From: Streptacidiphilus sp. P02-A3a
GTDB taxonomy: Bacteria > Actinomycetota > Actinomycetes > Streptomycetales > Streptomycetaceae
Direction: 5' to 3'
Length of the DNA stretch: 64,000 bases
Assembly: GCF_014084105.1 (NCBI RefSeq)
Contig: NZ_CP048289.1
Coordinates: 4,039,922-4,103,921 of the forward strand
Shown here piece by piece: positions 1 through 28,900 of the stretch. How positions within the stretch are numbered: position 1 is the stretch's first letter; each line of letters begins with the position of its first letter. The notes under the pieces were generated by a model. The model had not been told where the DNA came from, did not search any database, and saw only the letters and a program-made list of their open reading frames with translations. Position numbers and translations under genes: made by a program.

Positions 1-1
1 A

Positions 2-17899
<17,898 letters not shown>

Positions 17900-17918
17900 C
17901 GTCCGCAGTCGTGACGTC

Positions 17919-17942
17919 CACGGCCCGGACCACGGCCCGGAC
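17919..17942 (+). repeat. 12-nt tandem duplication between PKS genes
   Basis: CACGGCCCGGAC occurs twice in a row in the 87-base gap after the first PKS stop. TGACGTCC, which begins at the stop codon (17897), is also repeated at 17912. No promoter or terminator is evident in this gap. Confidence 0.9.
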
Positions 17943-17975
17943 CACCCCCGTCAACCCACGTCAGCAAGACTGAAC

Positions 17976-17980
17976 AGGAG
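17976..17980 (+). promoter_or_regulatory. Ribosome binding site for a GTG start at 17987
   Basis: AGGAG lies six bases before GTG at 17987. Translation from there gives a standard PKS N-terminal docking coil before the KS, so this site fixes a non-ATG start. Confidence 0.85.
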
Positions 17981-17986
17981 CCCACC

Positions 17987-20900
17987 GTGGCATCGGATAC
18001 GGAAGAGCTGGTCGCGGCGCTGCGGGGCTCGCTGGTGGACAACGAGCGGCTGCGGCGGCAGAACAAGCGCTTCATGGCGTCGCTGAGCGAGCCGATCGCG
18101 ATCGTCGGGATGGGCTGCCGCTTCCCGGGCGGGGTGCGCGGTCCGGAGCAGTTCTGGGAGCTGCTGGCCGCGGGCACGGACGCGGTCTCCGGCTTCCCGG
18201 TGGACCGGGGCTGGGACACCGGGATGCTGGGCGCGCTCGGGCTCGACGGGGTCACCTCGACGGCGGCCCAGGGCGGGTTCATCCACGACGCGGGCGACTT
18301 CGACCCGGCGTTCTTCGGGATCTCGCCGCGTGAGGCGCTGGCGATGGACCCGCAGCAGCGGCTGCTGCTGGAGACCTCCTGGGAGGCCCTGGAGCGCGCC
18401 GGGATCGACCCGCGCTCGCTGCGCGGCAGCCGGACCGGGGTGTTCGCCGGGGGCAGCTTCCTCGGCTACGGCACCGGCCTGGAGGGCAGCGGCTCGGAGG
18501 GCTACCTGCTCACCGGCACCGCCGCCAGCGTGATCTCCGGCCGGGTGTCGTACACGCTGGGCCTGGAGGGCCCGGCGGTGACCGTGGACACCGCCTGCTC
18601 GTCCTCGCTGGTGGCGCTGCACCTGGCGATCCAGGCGCTGCGCTCCGGCGAGTGCACGCTGGCGCTGGCGGGCGGGGTGACCGTGATGGCCACCCCGGGC
18701 TCGTTCGTCGGCTTCGCACTCCAGCAGGGCCTGGCGTCCGACGGCCGCTGCAAGTCCTTCGGGGCCGGCGCGAACGGCACCGGCTGGGGCGAGGGCGCGG
18801 CGGTGCTGGCGGTGGAGCGGCTGTCCGACGCGCGCCGCCACGGGCACCGGGTACTGGCGGTGGTGCGCGGCAGCGCGGTGAACCAGGACGGCGCCTCGAA
18901 CGGCCTGTCCGCGCCGAACGGCCCCTCGCAGCAGCGGGTGATCCGGGCCGCGCTGGAGAGCGCCCGGCTGTCGGCGGCGGACGTGGACGTGGTGGAGGCG
19001 CACGGCACCGGCACCACCCTGGGCGACCCGATCGAGGCGCAGGCGCTGCTGGCGACGTACGGTCAGGACCGGCCGGAGGGAAGGCCGTTGTGGCTCGGGT
19101 CGGTGAAGTCGAACATCGCGCACACCCAGGCGGCGGCGGGCGCGGCCGGGATCATCAAGATGGTGCTGGCCCTGCGCCACGGCCTGCTGCCGCAGTCCCT
19201 GTACGCGGGGGAGCCCTCGCCGCACGTGGACTGGAGCGCCGGTGAGGTCCGGCTGCTGGCCGAGCAGCAGCCCTGGCCGGCGGGCGAGCAGCCGAGGCGG
19301 GCGGGGGTGTCCGCGTTCGGGATCAGCGGTACCAACGCCCACGTGATCATCGAGGAGGCGCCCACCGGGGGCGCCGAGCAGCAGTCGGAGGGCGCGGCCG
19401 AGCCGGTCGCGGTGGCGCGGCGGGTCCTGGTCGGCGCCCCGACGGCGTGGCTGCTGTCCGGGCACACCGAGGCCGCGCTGGCGGCCCAGGCCGGACGGCT
19501 GGTCGGCGCCGGGCGCGGACCAGCCGGGCTCGACCCGGCCGATGTGGCCTGGTCGCTGGCGACCACCCGCGCGGTGTTCGGCCACCGCGCGGTGGTGCTC
19601 GGCGCCGGTACCGACGAACTGCTTCCGGGCGTGGCCGCGTTGGCCGGAGGCCAGACGGCGGCCGGAGTGGTCACCGGGACGGTTCCGGCGGGCCGGACGG
19701 CCAAGGTCGGCTTCCTGTTCGCCGGTCAGGGCGCGCAGCGCGCCGGGATGGGCCGCGAGCTGTACGCCGCCTCGCCGGTGTTCGCGGCGGCCTTCGACCG
19801 GGCCTGCGCGCTGCTGGAGGCGGAACTCGGGCTGCCGATCCGGGAGGTGGTGCTCGGCGACGGCGCGGACGACCCGCGCGCGGACCGGACGGTGTTCGCG
19901 CAGACCGGGCTGTTCGCGGTCGAGGTCGGCCTGCTGGCGCTGCTGGCGGCGGCCGGGGTGGTCCCGGACGCGGTGGCGGGGCACTCGGTCGGCGAGATCA
20001 CGGCGGCGCACGCGGCCGGGGTGCTCACCCTGGCCGACGCCTGCCGCCTGGTCGCGACCCGGGCCCGGCTGATGCAGGCGCTGCCCGAGGGCGGCGCGAT
20101 GGGCGCGATCGCGGCCACCGAGGCCGAGCTGCTGCCCGGACTGGCCGAGGCGGACGGGGTGTCGCTGGCGGCGGTGAACGGCCCGTCGTCGGTGGTGGTC
20201 TCCGGCGACGAGTCAGCCGTCGACCAGCTGCTCGCCCACTGGCGGGAGCAGGGCCGACGGGTACGGCGGCTGCGGGTCAGCCACGCCTTCCACTCCGCCC
20301 GGATGGACCCGGTGCTGGACGAACTGGGCGCACTGGCAGCGCAGTTGCCGCACGCGACGCCGACCGTGGCCTGGGTCGGCGCGCTGTCCGGAGCATCGAT
20401 GACCGCGCCGGAGCCCGGCTACTGGCCGGAGCAGGCCCGCGCCGCCGTCCGCTTCGCGGACGCGGTGACCACCATGGCCGGTCTCGGCGTGACGGTGTTC
20501 CTGGAGATCGGCCCGGACACGACCCTGTCCGCACTGGGCGCGGCCACCCTCACCGAGGGCGCGCAGTTCGTCCCGCTGCTGAACCCGGCGCTGCCCGCCG
20601 CCGAGGCGGCACTGACCGGACTGGCCAAGGCCCACGCGCACGGGGCGACCGTGGACTGGGCGGCGGTGCTGGAACCCGGGCAGCGGATCGACCTGCCCAC
20701 CTACGCGTTCCAGCACCAGTGGTTCTGGCCGCAGGGCTCGCAGGCGGCGCCGACCGGCGGACCGGCGGCGGGCAGCGGCACCGAGGCCGAGGCGCGGTTC
20801 TGGGCCGCCGTCGAGCACGGCGACCTGGCCGGACTGGCCGGGGCGCTGGAGGTCGACGGAGAGCGGCCGTTCAGCGAGGTACTGCCGGTACTGGCGTCCT

Positions 20901-22918
20901 GGCGGCAGCGCGACCGGGAGGAGGCGGCGGTCGCCGACTGGCGCTACCGGATCTCCTGGGCGCCGCTGCGCGACCCGGAACCGGCACCGCTGCCCGGCAC
21001 CTGGCTGCTGGTCACCGGCAAGGCCGGACAGGACCAGGCCGAGGACATCGCCCGGCTGCTGACCGCGCGGGGCGGTCGGACCGTGCTGCTGCCGGTCGAC
21101 CCGGCGGAGGTCTCCCGGGAGGCGCTGGCCGCCCGCGTCGGCGCGGCGCTGACCGAGGCCACCGAGGTGGCGGGGGTGCTGTCGCTGCTGGCCCTGGACG
21201 AGTCCCCGCTGGCCGGCTGCCCCGAGGTGACCGTGGGCCTGGCCGCGACCACGGGCCTGGTCCAGGCCGTGGGCGACGCCGGGTTGGCCGCGCCGCTGTG
21301 GGTGGCCACCCAGGGCGCGGTCACGGTCGGCGCCCAGGAGGCACTGGCCCGGCCGGTCCAGGCGCAGGTGTGGGGCCTGGGCCGGGTGGTCGGCCTGGAG
21401 CAGCCCGACCGCTGGGGCGGGCTGATCGACCTGCCGCCGGTGCTGGACGAGCGGACCGGCGCGCGGCTGGCCGCGGTACTGGCCGGACAGGGCGAGGACC
21501 AGGTGGCGATCCGGTCGGCCGGGATCCTCGGCCGCCGACTGGTCCGCGCCCGGCGGCCGGTGCCGCGGCCCGACGAGTCGGCCGTGCTGGAGCGCTTCGC
21601 GCGCGGCACGGTGCTGGTCACCGGCGGAACCGGCGCCATCGGCGGGCAACTGGCCGACTGGCTGGCCGAACGCGGCACCGCCCGGGTGGCGCTGACCAGC
21701 CGCTCCGGACCGGGCGCCGCCGGGGTTCCGGCGCTGGCCGCCCGGCTGGCCGAAGCGGGCACCGAGGTCGCGGTACTGGCCGGAGACGTGGCCCAACGGG
21801 ACGAGGTGGCCGGGCTGCTCGGCCGGATCGCCGCCGGAGGACCGGCGCTGGCCGGGGTGATGCACACCGCCGGGGTGCTCGACGACGGCGTGCTCGACCG
21901 GATGACCCCGGCCCGGCTGGCCGGGGTACTCGCCCCGAAGGCCGGTGGCGCGACCCACCTCGACGAACTGACGTCCGGTCTGGACCTGGCGGCGTTCGTG
22001 CTGTTCTCCTCGGCGGCGGCCACCCTCGGCGGCGGCGGCCAGGGCAACTACGCGGCGGCCAACGCCTACCTGGACGCCCTGGCCGAGCACCGGCGCGGGC
22101 GCGGCCTGCCCGGCACCGCGCTGGCCTGGGGCCCGTGGGCCGGGGGCGGCATGGCCGACTCCGCCGAGAGCGTCCGGCAGCGGCTGGACGGCGGCCCGAT
22201 GCGCCCGATGGACCCGCGGGCGGCGCTGCGGGTCATCGGCCAGGCACTGGACGACGCCGAGACCGCGCTGGCGGTGATGGACGTCGACTGGCCGCAGATC
22301 TCGGCCGCGCTCGGCGACGTCCGGCAGGTCCCGCTGCTGCGCGAGCTGACCGACGTCCACGCGCTGCTCCCGGCCCCCGGCGCGGGCCCCGGGCCGGAGA
22401 GCGGCCCGGCCGCGGCGGCGGTGCTGGCCGAACTCGCCGGGCTGTCCGCCGAGGAGCAGGACCGCAGGCTGCGCGGGCTGGTCCGGGGCCAGGTGGCGCG
22501 GGTGCTCGGCCACACCGGCGACGACCAGGTCGGCGACCGGACCCCGCTGCGGGAACTGGGCTTCGACTCGCTCACGGCGGTGGAGTTCCGCAACACGCTG
22601 GCCGCGCTGACCGGTCTGGCCCTGCCCAGCACGCTGATCTACGACCACCCCACCACCGCCGCGCTGGCCGCCCACCTGGTCGCCGAGCTGGCGCCGCCGA
22701 CCGTCGACCCGCTCGCCCGGCTGGCCGAGGACATCGACCGGATCGAGACCGAGCTGACCGCGCTGCCCGCCGGAACCGGGCAGCGGGACCAGCTGGTGGA
22801 GCGGCTGCGGGCGGCGCTCTCCCGGCTGGGCGAGACCGGACCGCGGACCGCGGGCGCCGAGCTGGCCGAAGCCGGAGCGGACGAGCTCTACGACTTCATC
22901 GACAAGTTGGGACTGTGA
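17987..22918 (+). CDS. Modular type I polyketide synthase, one module: KS-AT(malonyl)-KR-ACP
   Basis: 1643 residues, starting at GTG with AGGAG six bases upstream. The N-terminus (about 35 residues, [18 protein letters not shown]) is a docking coiled coil. Then come KS (from 18088; Cys codon 18596-18598 in DTACSSS), AT (about 19703-20620; GHSVGE and HAFH, malonyl type), KR (about 21610-22370; [16 protein letters not shown]) and ACP (LGFDSL, about 22550). The C-terminal docking region has two dimerising helices and ends [12 protein letters not shown]. It performs the penultimate extension and leaves a hydroxyl. It lies 87 bases after the previous PKS and 35 bases before the terminal one, probably in one transcript. 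The KS-to-KR arrangement closely matches the last module of the upstream gene, suggesting duplication. Confidence 0.97.
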   Translation: MASDTEELVAALRGSLVDNERLRRQNKRFMASLSEPIAIVGMGCRFPGGVRGPEQFWELLAAGTDAVSGFPVDRGWDTGMLGALGLDGVTSTAAQGGFIHDAGDFDPAFFGISPREALAMDPQQRLLLETSWEALERAGIDPRSLRGSRTGVFAGGSFLGYGTGLEGSGSEGYLLTGTAASVISGRVSYTLGLEGPAVTVDTACSSSLVALHLAIQALRSGECTLALAGGVTVMATPGSFVGFALQQGLASDGRCKSFGAGANGTGWGEGAAVLAVERLSDARRHGHRVLAVVRGSAVNQDGASNGLSAPNGPSQQRVIRAALESARLSAADVDVVEAHGTGTTLGDPIEAQALLATYGQDRPEGRPLWLGSVKSNIAHTQAAAGAAGIIKMVLALRHGLLPQSLYAGEPSPHVDWSAGEVRLLAEQQPWPAGEQPRRAGVSAFGISGTNAHVIIEEAPTGGAEQQSEGAAEPVAVARRVLVGAPTAWLLSGHTEAALAAQAGRLVGAGRGPAGLDPADVAWSLATTRAVFGHRAVVLGAGTDELLPGVAALAGGQTAAGVVTGTVPAGRTAKVGFLFAGQGAQRAGMGRELYAASPVFAAAFDRACALLEAELGLPIREVVLGDGADDPRADRTVFAQTGLFAVEVGLLALLAAAGVVPDAVAGHSVGEITAAHAAGVLTLADACRLVATRARLMQALPEGGAMGAIAATEAELLPGLAEADGVSLAAVNGPSSVVVSGDESAVDQLLAHWREQGRRVRRLRVSHAFHSARMDPVLDELGALAAQLPHATPTVAWVGALSGASMTAPEPGYWPEQARAAVRFADAVTTMAGLGVTVFLEIGPDTTLSALGAATLTEGAQFVPLLNPALPAAEAALTGLAKAHAHGATVDWAAVLEPGQRIDLPTYAFQHQWFWPQGSQAAPTGGPAAGSGTEAEARFWAAVEHGDLAGLAGALEVDGERPFSEVLPVLASWRQRDREEAAVADWRYRISWAPLRDPEPAPLPGTWLLVTGKAGQDQAEDIARLLTARGGRTVLLPVDPAEVSREALAARVGAALTEATEVAGVLSLLALDESPLAGCPEVTVGLAATTGLVQAVGDAGLAAPLWVATQGAVTVGAQEALARPVQAQVWGLGRVVGLEQPDRWGGLIDLPPVLDERTGARLAAVLAGQGEDQVAIRSAGILGRRLVRARRPVPRPDESAVLERFARGTVLVTGGTGAIGGQLADWLAERGTARVALTSRSGPGAAGVPALAARLAEAGTEVAVLAGDVAQRDEVAGLLGRIAAGGPALAGVMHTAGVLDDGVLDRMTPARLAGVLAPKAGGATHLDELTSGLDLAAFVLFSSAAATLGGGGQGNYAAANAYLDALAEHRRGRGLPGTALAWGPWAGGGMADSAESVRQRLDGGPMRPMDPRAALRVIGQALDDAETALAVMDVDWPQISAALGDVRQVPLLRELTDVHALLPAPGAGPGPESGPAAAAVLAELAGLSAEEQDRRLRGLVRGQVARVLGHTGDDQVGDRTPLRELGFDSLTAVEFRNTLAALTGLALPSTLIYDHPTTAALAAHLVAELAPPTVDPLARLAEDIDRIETELTALPAGTGQRDQLVERLRAALSRLGETGPRTAGAELAEAGADELYDFIDKLGL

Positions 22919-22953
22919 CCGGTGGGACCGGGCGAGCGTTCGCGGAGGATGTC

Positions 22954-25900
22954 ATGACCGACAACAAGATGCTCGGCTACCTGAAGAAGGTCACCGCGGA
23001 GCTCCAGGACACCCGGCAGCGGCTGGACGAGGTCCGGGCCGAGGCGCGGGAGCCGATCGCCATCGTCGGCACCGCCTGCCGGTTCCCCGGCGGGGTGGAC
23101 TCCTCGGCGGCGCTGTGGCGGCTGGTGGCCGACGGCGTCGACGCGATGACCGACTTCCCGGACGACCGGGGCTGGGACCTGGAGGCGTTCGCCGCGTTCG
23201 GACCGCTGCCGGTCGGCGGCTTCCTGGACGACGCCGCCGGGTTCGACCCCGGCTTCTTCGGGATCTCGCCGCGCGAGGCCTACGCCATGGACCCGCAGCA
23301 GCGGCTGGTACTGGAGTGCTGCTACCAGGCGCTGGAGCACGCCGGTCTGGACGTCTCCCGGCTGCACGGCTCGGACACCGCCGTCTACCTGGGCACCAAC
23401 GGCCAGGACTACCCGGTGCTGCTCAGCGCCGCGGCCGACGGCGCCGACACCGAGGGCCACGTGGCGACCGGCAACATCGCCTCGGTGCTGTCCGGGCGGG
23501 TGTCCTACGCGCTCGGCCTGGAGGGCCCGGCGGTCTCGGTGGACACCGCCTGCTCCTCCTCGCTGGTCGCGCTGCACCTGGCGGCCCGGGCGCTGCGCGC
23601 CGGGGAGTGCTCGCTGGCGCTGGTCGGCGGGGTCACCGTGATGTCCACCCCGGGCGCGTTCGTGGAGTTCCAGCGGCAGGGCGGGCTCGCCTCCGACGGC
23701 CGGTGCAAGGCGTTCGCCGAGACCGCGGACGGCACCGGCTGGGGGGAGGGCGCCGGGGTGCTGGTCCTGGAACGGCTCTCGGACGCGCGGCGGCTGGGCC
23801 ACCGGGTGCTGGCCGTGGTCCGCGGCAGCGCGGTGAACTCCGACGGCGCGTCCAACGGCCTGACCGCCCCGAACGGCCCCTCGCAGCGGCGGGTGATCGC
23901 CCGGGCGCTGGCCGACGCCGGACTCAGGGCCGCCGACGTCGACGTGGTCGAGGCACACGGCACCGGCACCGCGCTGGGCGACCCGATCGAGGCGCAGGCG
24001 CTGATCGCCGGCTACGGCGGCGACCGCGCCGAACCGCTGTACCTCGGCTCGGTCAAGTCCAACATCGGGCACACCCAGGCCGCCGCCGGGGTGGCCGGGG
24101 TGCTCAAGATGGTCGAGGCGCTGCGCCACGCCGAGATCCCGCGCACGCTGCACGTCGAGCGGCGCAGCTCGCACGTGGACTGGTCGGCCGGGGCGGTGGA
24201 GCTGGCCACCGAGCACCGGGACTGGCCGCGGACCGGTCGGCCGCGCCGGGCCGGGATCTCCGCGTTCGGGATCAGCGGGACCAACGCGCACGTGATCGTG
24301 GAGCAGGCACCGGAGCCCGAGGCCGAGCCGCTCCCGGCGCGGCCGTCGGGCGTCCTGGTGCCGTGGGTGGTCTCCGGCGCCGACCCGGGCGCGGTCACCG
24401 CGAACCTGGCCCGGCTGGCCGGGGCGGACCGCGACCCGGTGGACACCGGCTGGGCGCTGGCCACCACCCGGGCGACGCTGGCCGAACGGGCGGTGCTGGT
24501 CGGCGGTTCGGCGGCGGAGCTGACCGGGGCCGCGCCGGTACGCGGCCGGGCCGCCCGGGAGCGCCGGGTCGGCGTGGTCTTCTCCGGCCAGGGGGCGCAG
24601 CGCCCGGGGATGGGCCGGGCACTGGCGGCCAGGTTCCCGGTGTTCGCGGCGGCCTTCGAGGAGGTACTGGCCGAGTTCGGCCCGGACCTGCGGGAGGCCC
24701 TCGCCGACGAGCGGGTGCACCGGACCGAGTTCGCCCAGCCCGGTCTGTTCGCCTTCGAGGTGGCCCAGTACCGGCTGCTGGAGTCCTGGGGGGTGCGCCC
24801 GGAGCTGCTGGCCGGCCACTCGATCGGCGAGCTGACCGCCGCCCACCTGGCCGGAGTGTGGTCGCTGGCGGACGCCTGCCGCCTGGTGGCGGCGCGGGCC
24901 CGGCTGATGGGTGCCCTGCCCGAGGGCGGCGCGATGGTCGCGCTGGACGGCGCCGAGGCCGACGTACGGGCGGCGCTGACCGGGGGGGTGTCGATCGCGG
25001 CGGTGAACGGCCCGAACGCGGTGGTGGTCTCCGGCGACGAGGCCGAGGTGCTGGCGATCGCCGACGCCTGGCCCGGCCGGACCAGCCGACTGCGGGTCAG
25101 CCGCGCCTTCCACTCGGCGCTGATGGACCCGATGCTGGCGGAGTTCGGCGCGGTGGCCCGCCAACTGCGCTACGCCCAGCCGACCCTGCCGGTGGTCTCC
25201 AACGTGACCGGGCTGATCGCCCAGCGGCTGACCGACCCCGCGTACTGGGTCGAGCAGGTACGCGCGGCGGTCCGGTTCGCGGACGGGGTGGCCACCGTGC
25301 TCGACGCCGGGGTGGACGCGATCGCCGAGGTGGGGCCGCGGGCGGCGCTGTCCGGCGCGGTCACCGGGATCGTCGGCGAGCGGGGGACCGTCGGCGACCG
25401 GCCGGTGCCGGTGGCGCCGCTGGGCCGGGACGAGGACGAGGTGCGCGCGGTACTGACCGGGGCCGCCCGGCTGTGGGTGTCCGGGGTGGACGTCGACTGG
25501 GCCGCCACCTTCACCGGCCTCCAGCCCCGGCGGGCGGAGCTGCCCGGCTACGCCTTCCAGCGCGAGCGGTTCTGGCCGACCGCGCCGACCGCGCGGGTGG
25601 GCGACATGTCCGCCGCCGGTCTGGCCCGCGCCGACCACCCGCTGTTGGGCGCGGTGGTGGGCCTGGCCGACGGCGGCTGGGTGCTGTCCGGGCGGCTGAG
25701 CCGCGACGCCCAGCCGTGGCTGGCCGACCACGCGGTGCTCGGCGCGGTGCTGTTCCCCGGCACCGGCTTCGTGGAACTGGCTTTGCGAGCGGGAGAGTTG
25801 GTCGGCTGCGACGGGCTGGAGGAGCTGACCCTGGCGGCCCCGCTGCTCCTGCCCGAGCGCGGCGGGGTCACCGTGCAGGTGGTGGTCCGGGACCGCGAGG

Positions 25901-28900
25901 TCCGGATCTACTCCAGCCCGGAGCAGCACGCCGGTCCCGACGGCGCCGGACCGGACGAGTGGATCCCGCACGCCACCGGCCTGCTCAGCGACAGCCGGGC
26001 TGCCGTCGACACCGACTGGGCGGCAAGTTGGCCGCCGCCGCAGGCCGAGCCGGTCGACGTCACCGGCTTCTACGAGGGCTTCGCCCTCGGCGGCTTCGAC
26101 TACGGCCCGGCATTCCGCGGCCTTGCCGCCGCCTGGCGCGGCCCGGCGGACAGCGGTGAGCTGTTCGTCGAGGTCGAGCTGCCCGAGGCGGCGGGCACGG
26201 CCGAGGACTTCGGGATGCACCCGGCGCTGCTGGACGTGGTGCTGCAGAGCATCGGCCTGCTCGCGCAGGGCGGCAGCCGGGTCCCGTTCTCCTGGGAGGG
26301 CGTGCGGCTGGCGGCCACCGGCGCGCGCCGGATCCGGGCCCGGATCCGGCTGCGCGAGGGCGGCCTGGACGGCGGGATCGGGCTGACCGTGGTCGACGCC
26401 GCCGGAGGCCCGGTGCTCAGCGCGGAGCGGGTGACCGTCCGCGAGGTGAACCGGGAGCAGCTGTCCCCGGCCGCCGGTCCCGGCGCCCGCGCGCTGCTGG
26501 AACTGGAGTGGAGCCCGCTGGAGCTGCCGGAGCCGACCGCGGCGGTCGCCGGGGCGCGCGGGGTGCTGCTCGGCGCGGACGCGTTCGGGCTGTCGGTGGC
26601 CGCGCCGCCGCCGGGCGAGCCGCCCGCGTTCGCGGTGCTGACCGTGGCCGGGGGCGACCCGGCCGAGCAGCTGGTCCGGGTACTGGGCGAGGTGCAGCGG
26701 TGGCTGGCCGACGAGGCGCTGGCCTCGGCGCGGCTGCTGGTGGTCACCCGGGACGCGGTGCTGCCGGACGCCACCGGGGCGGGCCAGGTGGACGTGGCCG
26801 GGGCGGCCGTGTGGGGCCTGGTCCGCTCGGTCGCCTCGGAGAACCCCGGACGGGTCGTCCTGGTCGACGTCGACCAGGACTCGCTGCCGCGGTGGCGGGC
26901 GGCGGTGGCCAGCGGCGCGCCGCAGGTCGCGCTGCGCGGCGGCCGGGGCTGGACCCCGGCGCTGGCCCGCGCCGCCGCCGAGCCGACCCTCCCGGACGGG
27001 GACTGGCGGGCCCACTGGTCCGACACCGGGTCCGAGGTGCGGCTGCTGCCGGCCGAGGCGGCGCGGCCGCTGGCCGCCGGGCAGGTGCGGCTGGCGGTCC
27101 GCGCCGTGGCGCTGCACCCGGAGGACCTGCGGGCCGAGCCGGGCGCGCCGCTCGGCCGCGAAGGCGCCGGCGTGGTCACCGAACTGGGCCCCGAGGTGGC
27201 CGGGTTCGCGCTCGGCGACCGGGTACGGGGGCTGTTCCCGGCGGCGTTGGGCACCTCGGCGGTGGCGGAGGCGCGGCTGCTCGCGCCGGTGCCGCCGGGC
27301 CGGTCGTTCGCCGAGGCGGCGCTGCCGATCGCGGGCGCGCTGCCGATGGCGGTGTTCGAGGCCGGACGGCTGCGGGAGGCGCTCCGCCGCCTGGCCGAAA
27401 CGCAGACCGAAGCGGAGACCGAAGCGGAGACCGAAGCGGAGACCGGGACCGGGGGCCGGGTGGTCGTCCGGCTGCCGAGGCCGGTCAGCGGGCCGGTGCT
27501 GATCACCGGCGGGACCGGCGGCCTGGGCTCGCTGGTGGCCCGGCACCTGGTGGCCGCGCACGGCGTCCGCGAACTGGTACTGCTCAGCCGCTCCGGCCGG
27601 GCGCCGGAGCTGCGGCAGGAGCTGGAGGCGGCCGGGGCCCGGGTCCGGATCGCCGCCTGCGACGTCACCGACCGGGCCGCGCTGGCCCGGGTGGTCGCCG
27701 AGGCGGGGGAGCTGGGCGCGGTGATCCACACCGCCGGGGTGCTCGACGACGCCACCGTCGAGAAGCTGACCCCGGAGCGGCTGGACCGGGTGCTGGCGCC
27801 GAAACTGCGCGGCGCGGAACTGCTCGACGAGCTGACCCGCGACCACGACCTGAGCCACTTCGTGGTGTTCTCCTCCATCTCCGGCGTGGTCGGCACCGCC
27901 GGGCAGGGCAACTACGCCGCCGCCAACACCGCGTTGGACGCGTTGGTGCTGCGGCGGCGGGCGGCCGGACACCCCGGGACCTCGCTCGCCTGGGGCCCGT
28001 GGAGCACCAGCTTCGGGATGACCAGCGGACTGTCGCAGGCCGACATCCAGCGGATGCGTCGCGGCGGGGTGGTGCCGTTCACCGAGGCCACCGGCACCGC
28101 CGCGCTGGACGCCGGGCTGCGGGCGGGCGCGGCGCTGCTGGTGCCGGTGCTGACCGCCCCGGCCGGGGCCGCGGTGGAGGTGCCGCCGATGCTGGCCGGG
28201 GTGGTCAGGCCCGCGCGCCGGGCCGCCGCCGGGGCCGACAGCGGCGTCGTCCTGGCCGAGCGGCTGCGGGCGCTGCCGCCCGAGCAGCGCGCCGAGCTGG
28301 TGACCGACCACGTCCGGGCCGAGGTGGCCACCGTCCTCGGCCACGGCTCCGCCGACCGGGTCGATCCGCAGCGCTCGTTCAGCGAGCTCGGGTTCGACTC
28401 GCTGACGGCGGTGGAGTTGCGCAACCGGCTCGGCGGGGCCGGCGGCGTCCGGCTGGCGAGCACCGTGGTGTTCGACTACCCGACGGTCACCGCGCTGGCG
28501 CAGCACCTGCTCGACCAGCTCGGACCGGACGGCGCCAGCCGGCCCGACGAGTACCGCTACCGGCTGCGGCCCGCGCCCGAGTCGCGGACCGGCGGCGACG
28601 CGGTCTCCGGGCTCGACCTCGGCGCGCTGTACCGGCAGGCGGCCGGTGCGGGCCGGGCCGAGGAGGCGATGGCACTGATCACCGGACTCGCGGCGTTCCG
28701 GCCGACGTTCTCCGACACGGCCGAACTCGCGGACCTGCCCAAGGCATTGACGGTCGCTCAAGGCACCTCCCCGGTACGGGTGTTCTGTTTGCCCTCGTTC
28801 TTCGGCCGGTCCGGTCCGCAGGAGTACGTCCGGCTGGCCGGGCGGTTCCAGGGCAGGCGGCCGATGTCGGTGCTCGCCCAACCCGGGTTCCGCCAGGGCG

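Noticed and set aside
27001-27485. Functional enoylreductase in the terminal module
   Set aside because: Half the usual length, with no NADPH-binding loop.
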